Positions 38,766-40,803 of a stretch of DNA of 40,803 nucleotides are shown here, piece by piece. The stretch spans positions 1-40,803 of the forward strand of contig JAQXIW010000040.1 of NCBI GenBank assembly GCA_029007985.1, read 5' to 3'. The stretch's first letter is position 1, and each line of letters begins with the position of its first letter. Position numbers and translations under genes: made by a program. Origin of the DNA: Oscillospiraceae bacterium (GTDB lineage Bacteria; Bacillota; Clostridia; Oscillospirales; Ruminococcaceae). Below the pieces are notes generated by a model that was not told where the DNA came from, made no database searches, and saw nothing but the letters and a program-made list of their open reading frames with translations.

Positions 38766-40447
38766 ACAAGTCACTGGGCACTATTCAAGAGATGGTAAGT
38801 TTTACCGGGAAAAGAAAAGTATTAATTGTCGAAGACAATCAATTGAATATTGATATTCTTACGGGCATACTTGAGGATGAGTATACTGTATTAACCGCAA
38901 CCAACGGCGAAGAGGGACTCAAAGTAGTAATGGCACATTATCGGGAACTGTCCTTGATATTCCTCGATGTGTACATGCCTGTTCTTGACGGGTTTGAGTT
39001 TTTGAAGGCTTTGTACTCTCGTGAGGATATACCGTTTATTCCTGTTATTGTCACCACATCAAGCAACCTTCAGGCTGACGAGATAAAGTGTCTTGAGTTG
39101 GGGGCACTTGAATTTGTCGTAAAGCCTTATAATCGGGATATTGTTAAAGCAAGAACAAAAAATATCATCAGTCTTAGAGAGTCTGTTGCCACTCTTTCTG
39201 CTGTTGAACACGACCCGCTCACAGGTTATTTGACGATACAGGCCTTTCAGCACTATATGACCAATTATCTTATCTCTCACTCAGAAGAAAAATATAATTT
39301 GGTTGTTGCTGACATCATAGGGGTAAGAAATATCAACAGCATATACGGCGAAAAAGTCGGAGATGATGTCATCAAGTTTGTCTCTACTGTTTTTAGATCT
39401 TTTGCGGACACGATTTTGTGTGCCAGAAAAGAAGATAAATTTTTCTTCTTATGCAACGGTGCTTTTACTGCAGACGAAAACACGCTGCGCCGGGCACAAA
39501 AAGTAATCAAAGATAGCAGCATCGTACCGAATTTGGATATTAAATATGGTATATATATAAATGTGGATACAATGCAATCCGTTTCCGTCTTATGCGACAG
39601 AGCATTATTTGCCTTAGACCAAATCAAGTCGGAACCGACGGTTGATTACGCCATTTATGACGAAACAATTCACAGCAGAGTATTGAAAAATATCTTGCTC
39701 GAAAGCAAATTTGCCGAGGCTGTAGAAAAAGAAGAGTTTGCGCTATGGTTTCAGCCGAAGATATCGCTGTCAGAAAACAGAGTTGTAGGCGCTGAGGCTC
39801 TGGTGCGTTGGATTACATTGAATGGCGAGATTATCTCTCCGGGAGAATTTATACCTCTCTTTGAGACAGACGGTTATATTCAGATACTTGACGAATATAT
39901 ATTCAAAAAAGCATGTCTTTTCCAAAAAGAAAGAATTGATAAAGGCTTGAAGACCGTTCCCGTATCCGTAAATTTATCAAGAAACAGCGTTTATATAAGC
40001 GATGTGGCAGAGAGATATTCGAGAATTGTTAAAGAGATAGGAATACCAAGTGATTTAATATCTCTTGAGATTACTGAGTCTGCCGCAAACGAAAGCCGAG
40101 AGGTGCTTGAACAAGTCAAAAGATTATCTGAAAAGGGATTCAAAATAGATATGGACGACTTTGGCACCGGATACTCCTCACTTTCAAGTTTGATCTCGAT
40201 GGAATTCGACGGTGTAAAACTTGATAAGTCGATAATAGATAAATTGAAAACGGATAAAGGCAAAAAACTGATAGAATATACAATTGTGCTTGCCCACGAT
40301 ATTGGGATGCACGTGATTGCTGAGGGTGTAGAGAAAAAAGACCAAGTTGAATTTTTGAAAAAAATTAAATGTGATATTGCCCAGGGCTACTATTTTTATC
40401 AGCCGAAAAACCAAAAAGACTTTGAACTGCTGCTCGATGCCCAGTAA
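38762..40447 (+). CDS. response regulator with degenerate GGDEF and EAL phosphodiesterase (REC-GGDEF-EAL)
   Basis: 561 aa, cytosolic. Receiver domain (about 18-140): LIVEDN, phospho-Asp69 in LIFLDVYMPVLDGFE, and VVKPY. A GGDEF-like domain (about 155-305) has lost its motif (ARKEDKFFFL where RYGGDEF should stand), so it is likely a regulatory domain without cyclase activity. The EAL domain (about 315-560) keeps the catalytic set: GAEALVRW (Glu345), VNLSRN (Asn), LEITES (Glu), MDDFGTGYSSLSSL (Asp-Asp), VKLDKSI (Lys), IAEGVE (Glu) and AQGYYFYQP (Gln). It should hydrolyse c-di-GMP to pGpG, and phosphorylation by the upstream relay would control it. It overlaps the Hpt gene by 4 nt. Confidence 0.93.
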   Translation: MNKSLGTIQEMVSFTGKRKVLIVEDNQLNIDILTGILEDEYTVLTATNGEEGLKVVMAHYRELSLIFLDVYMPVLDGFEFLKALYSREDIPFIPVIVTTSSNLQADEIKCLELGALEFVVKPYNRDIVKARTKNIISLRESVATLSAVEHDPLTGYLTIQAFQHYMTNYLISHSEEKYNLVVADIIGVRNINSIYGEKVGDDVIKFVSTVFRSFADTILCARKEDKFFFLCNGAFTADENTLRRAQKVIKDSSIVPNLDIKYGIYINVDTMQSVSVLCDRALFALDQIKSEPTVDYAIYDETIHSRVLKNILLESKFAEAVEKEEFALWFQPKISLSENRVVGAEALVRWITLNGEIISPGEFIPLFETDGYIQILDEYIFKKACLFQKERIDKGLKTVPVSVNLSRNSVYISDVAERYSRIVKEIGIPSDLISLEITESAANESREVLEQVKRLSEKGFKIDMDDFGTGYSSLSSLISMEFDGVKLDKSIIDKLKTDKGKKLIEYTIVLAHDIGMHVIAEGVEKKDQVEFLKKIKCDIAQGYYFYQPKNQKDFELLLDAQ

Positions 40448-40478
40448 ATAAAATCCGCCGTACAGGCGGTTTTTATTT
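40446..40478 (+). terminator. terminator of the phosphorelay operon
   Basis: A 13-bp stem: CCGCC (40455-40459) / GGCGG (40465-40469), continued by AAATAAAA / TTTTATTT after one T-T mismatch; loop GTACA. A T-rich 3' side gives the pause tract. Confidence 0.9.
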
Positions 40479-40585
40479 ATCATAAATCATACAAAAACAA
40501 ATACAGTACAGAAATCTGATAATAAACGTCTCATGCATAAGTGAATAGAATATCAAAAAAAATTGTAAAAAGCCCCAAAAAGGAG

Positions 40586-40614
40586 TTGACAAAAGGGGAT
40601 AAATGACATATAAT
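40586..40614 (+). promoter_or_regulatory. promoter P1 of the likely rRNA operon
   Basis: Full consensus: TTGACA (40586-40591), 17 nt, TATAAT (40609-40614). Confidence 0.93.
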
Positions 40615-40688
40615 ACACTCACGCTTTTTGAAAGGGCGTAAAAGAGTGAGAAATTAGATAAAAGATTGAAAAAAATCTAAAATTTCTC

Positions 40689-40717
40689 TTGACACATCAA
40701 ATAAGATGTGCTAAAAT
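40689..40717 (+). promoter_or_regulatory. promoter P2 of the likely rRNA operon
   Basis: TTGACA (40689-40694), 17 nt, TAAAAT (40712-40717) with TGC directly upstream. The spacer contains a dyad CACATC (40693-40698) / GATGTG (40705-40710). Confidence 0.88.
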
Positions 40718-40803
40718 ACTTAGGCTGTCAACAAGGACAGCGGTAAGGACCTTGAAAATTAAACAATATTGGTAAGAACTCAAAGCTTGAGAAGGAATCT
40801 AAG

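Larger units (their letters stand above)
40448..40803 (+). promoter_or_regulatory. rRNA operon promoter region and leader (16S gene beyond the window)
   Basis: No protein gene follows the terminator. The stretch 40479-40585 is plain A+T-rich DNA. Two strong promoters follow (40586-40614 and 40689-40717), then a leader with hairpin GCTGTC (40724-40729) / GACAGC (40736-40741) and the segment CTTGAAAATTAAACA, which resembles the conserved sequence of Firmicutes rRNA leaders and spacers. An imperfect hairpin (GAGAAATT...AATTTCTC, about 40649-40687) lies between the promoters. The 16S 5' end (usually AGAGTTTGATC) is not reached. The rRNA assignment is inferred from promoter strength, tandem layout and the leader motif. 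Confidence 0.7.

Noticed and set aside
38762-40447. Calling the protein a bifunctional cyclase/phosphodiesterase
   Set aside because: The GGDEF motif is lost (R-K-E-D-K-F), so only the EAL half should be catalytic.

Overview
The window looks like chromosome from a low-to-moderate G+C Firmicute of the class Clostridia, plausibly Oscillospiraceae/Ruminococcaceae. This rests on gene order and family content: the rimP-nusA-rnpM-ylxQ-infB-rbfA-nrnA-truB-ribF operon, rpsO followed by pnp, a type III glutamine synthetase, an YnbB-like PLP enzyme, a BTAD regulator, and strong sigma-A promoters and Shine-Dalgarno (SD) sites. Genes are densely packed, and I see no insertion sequence, prophage, integrase or CRISPR array. 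The species cannot be named from the sequence alone.

Layout. 1-1.3 kb: the tail of a probable MobA-like nucleotidyltransferase and two small genes of unknown function. 1.4-3.8 kb: deoD, then on the minus strand a flavodoxin and a small gene followed by tatD. 4.0-12.0 kb: the nine-gene transcription/translation operon from rimP to ribF, with a hairpin in its leader. 12.05-14.8 kb: rpsO with a candidate S15-binding leader, then pnp with a long structured leader. 14.8-15.65 kb: a PHP-domain nuclease/phosphoesterase. 15.66-18.93 kb (minus): a csoR-type repressor and a Zn/Cd-class P1B ATPase with three metal-binding domains, controlled by two perfect CsoR-type operators. 19.0-22.9 kb (minus): an orphan solute-binding lipoprotein and glnN. 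23.0-26.4 kb: a murD - GNAT - ynbB operon, then tRNA-Leu(CAA).

26.58-40.48 kb is the most interesting region, a contiguous signalling and surface-machinery block. On the minus strand are a BTAD transcription factor carrying a degenerate GGDEF-like domain and an intact membrane diguanylate cyclase. On the plus strand is a compact type IV pilus-like operon: transglutaminase-like lipoprotein, PilC, four small pilin-like proteins and PilT. It is followed by a phosphorelay operon of two cytosolic hybrid histidine kinases, an Hpt protein and a REC-degenerate GGDEF-EAL phosphodiesterase. Together these supply synthesis of c-di-GMP, its phosphorelay-controlled destruction, and a candidate machine for it to control. 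The link is inferred from gene order.

40.49-40.80 kb: tandem strong promoters and a structured leader that appear to belong to a ribosomal RNA operon, whose 16S gene would begin just beyond the window.
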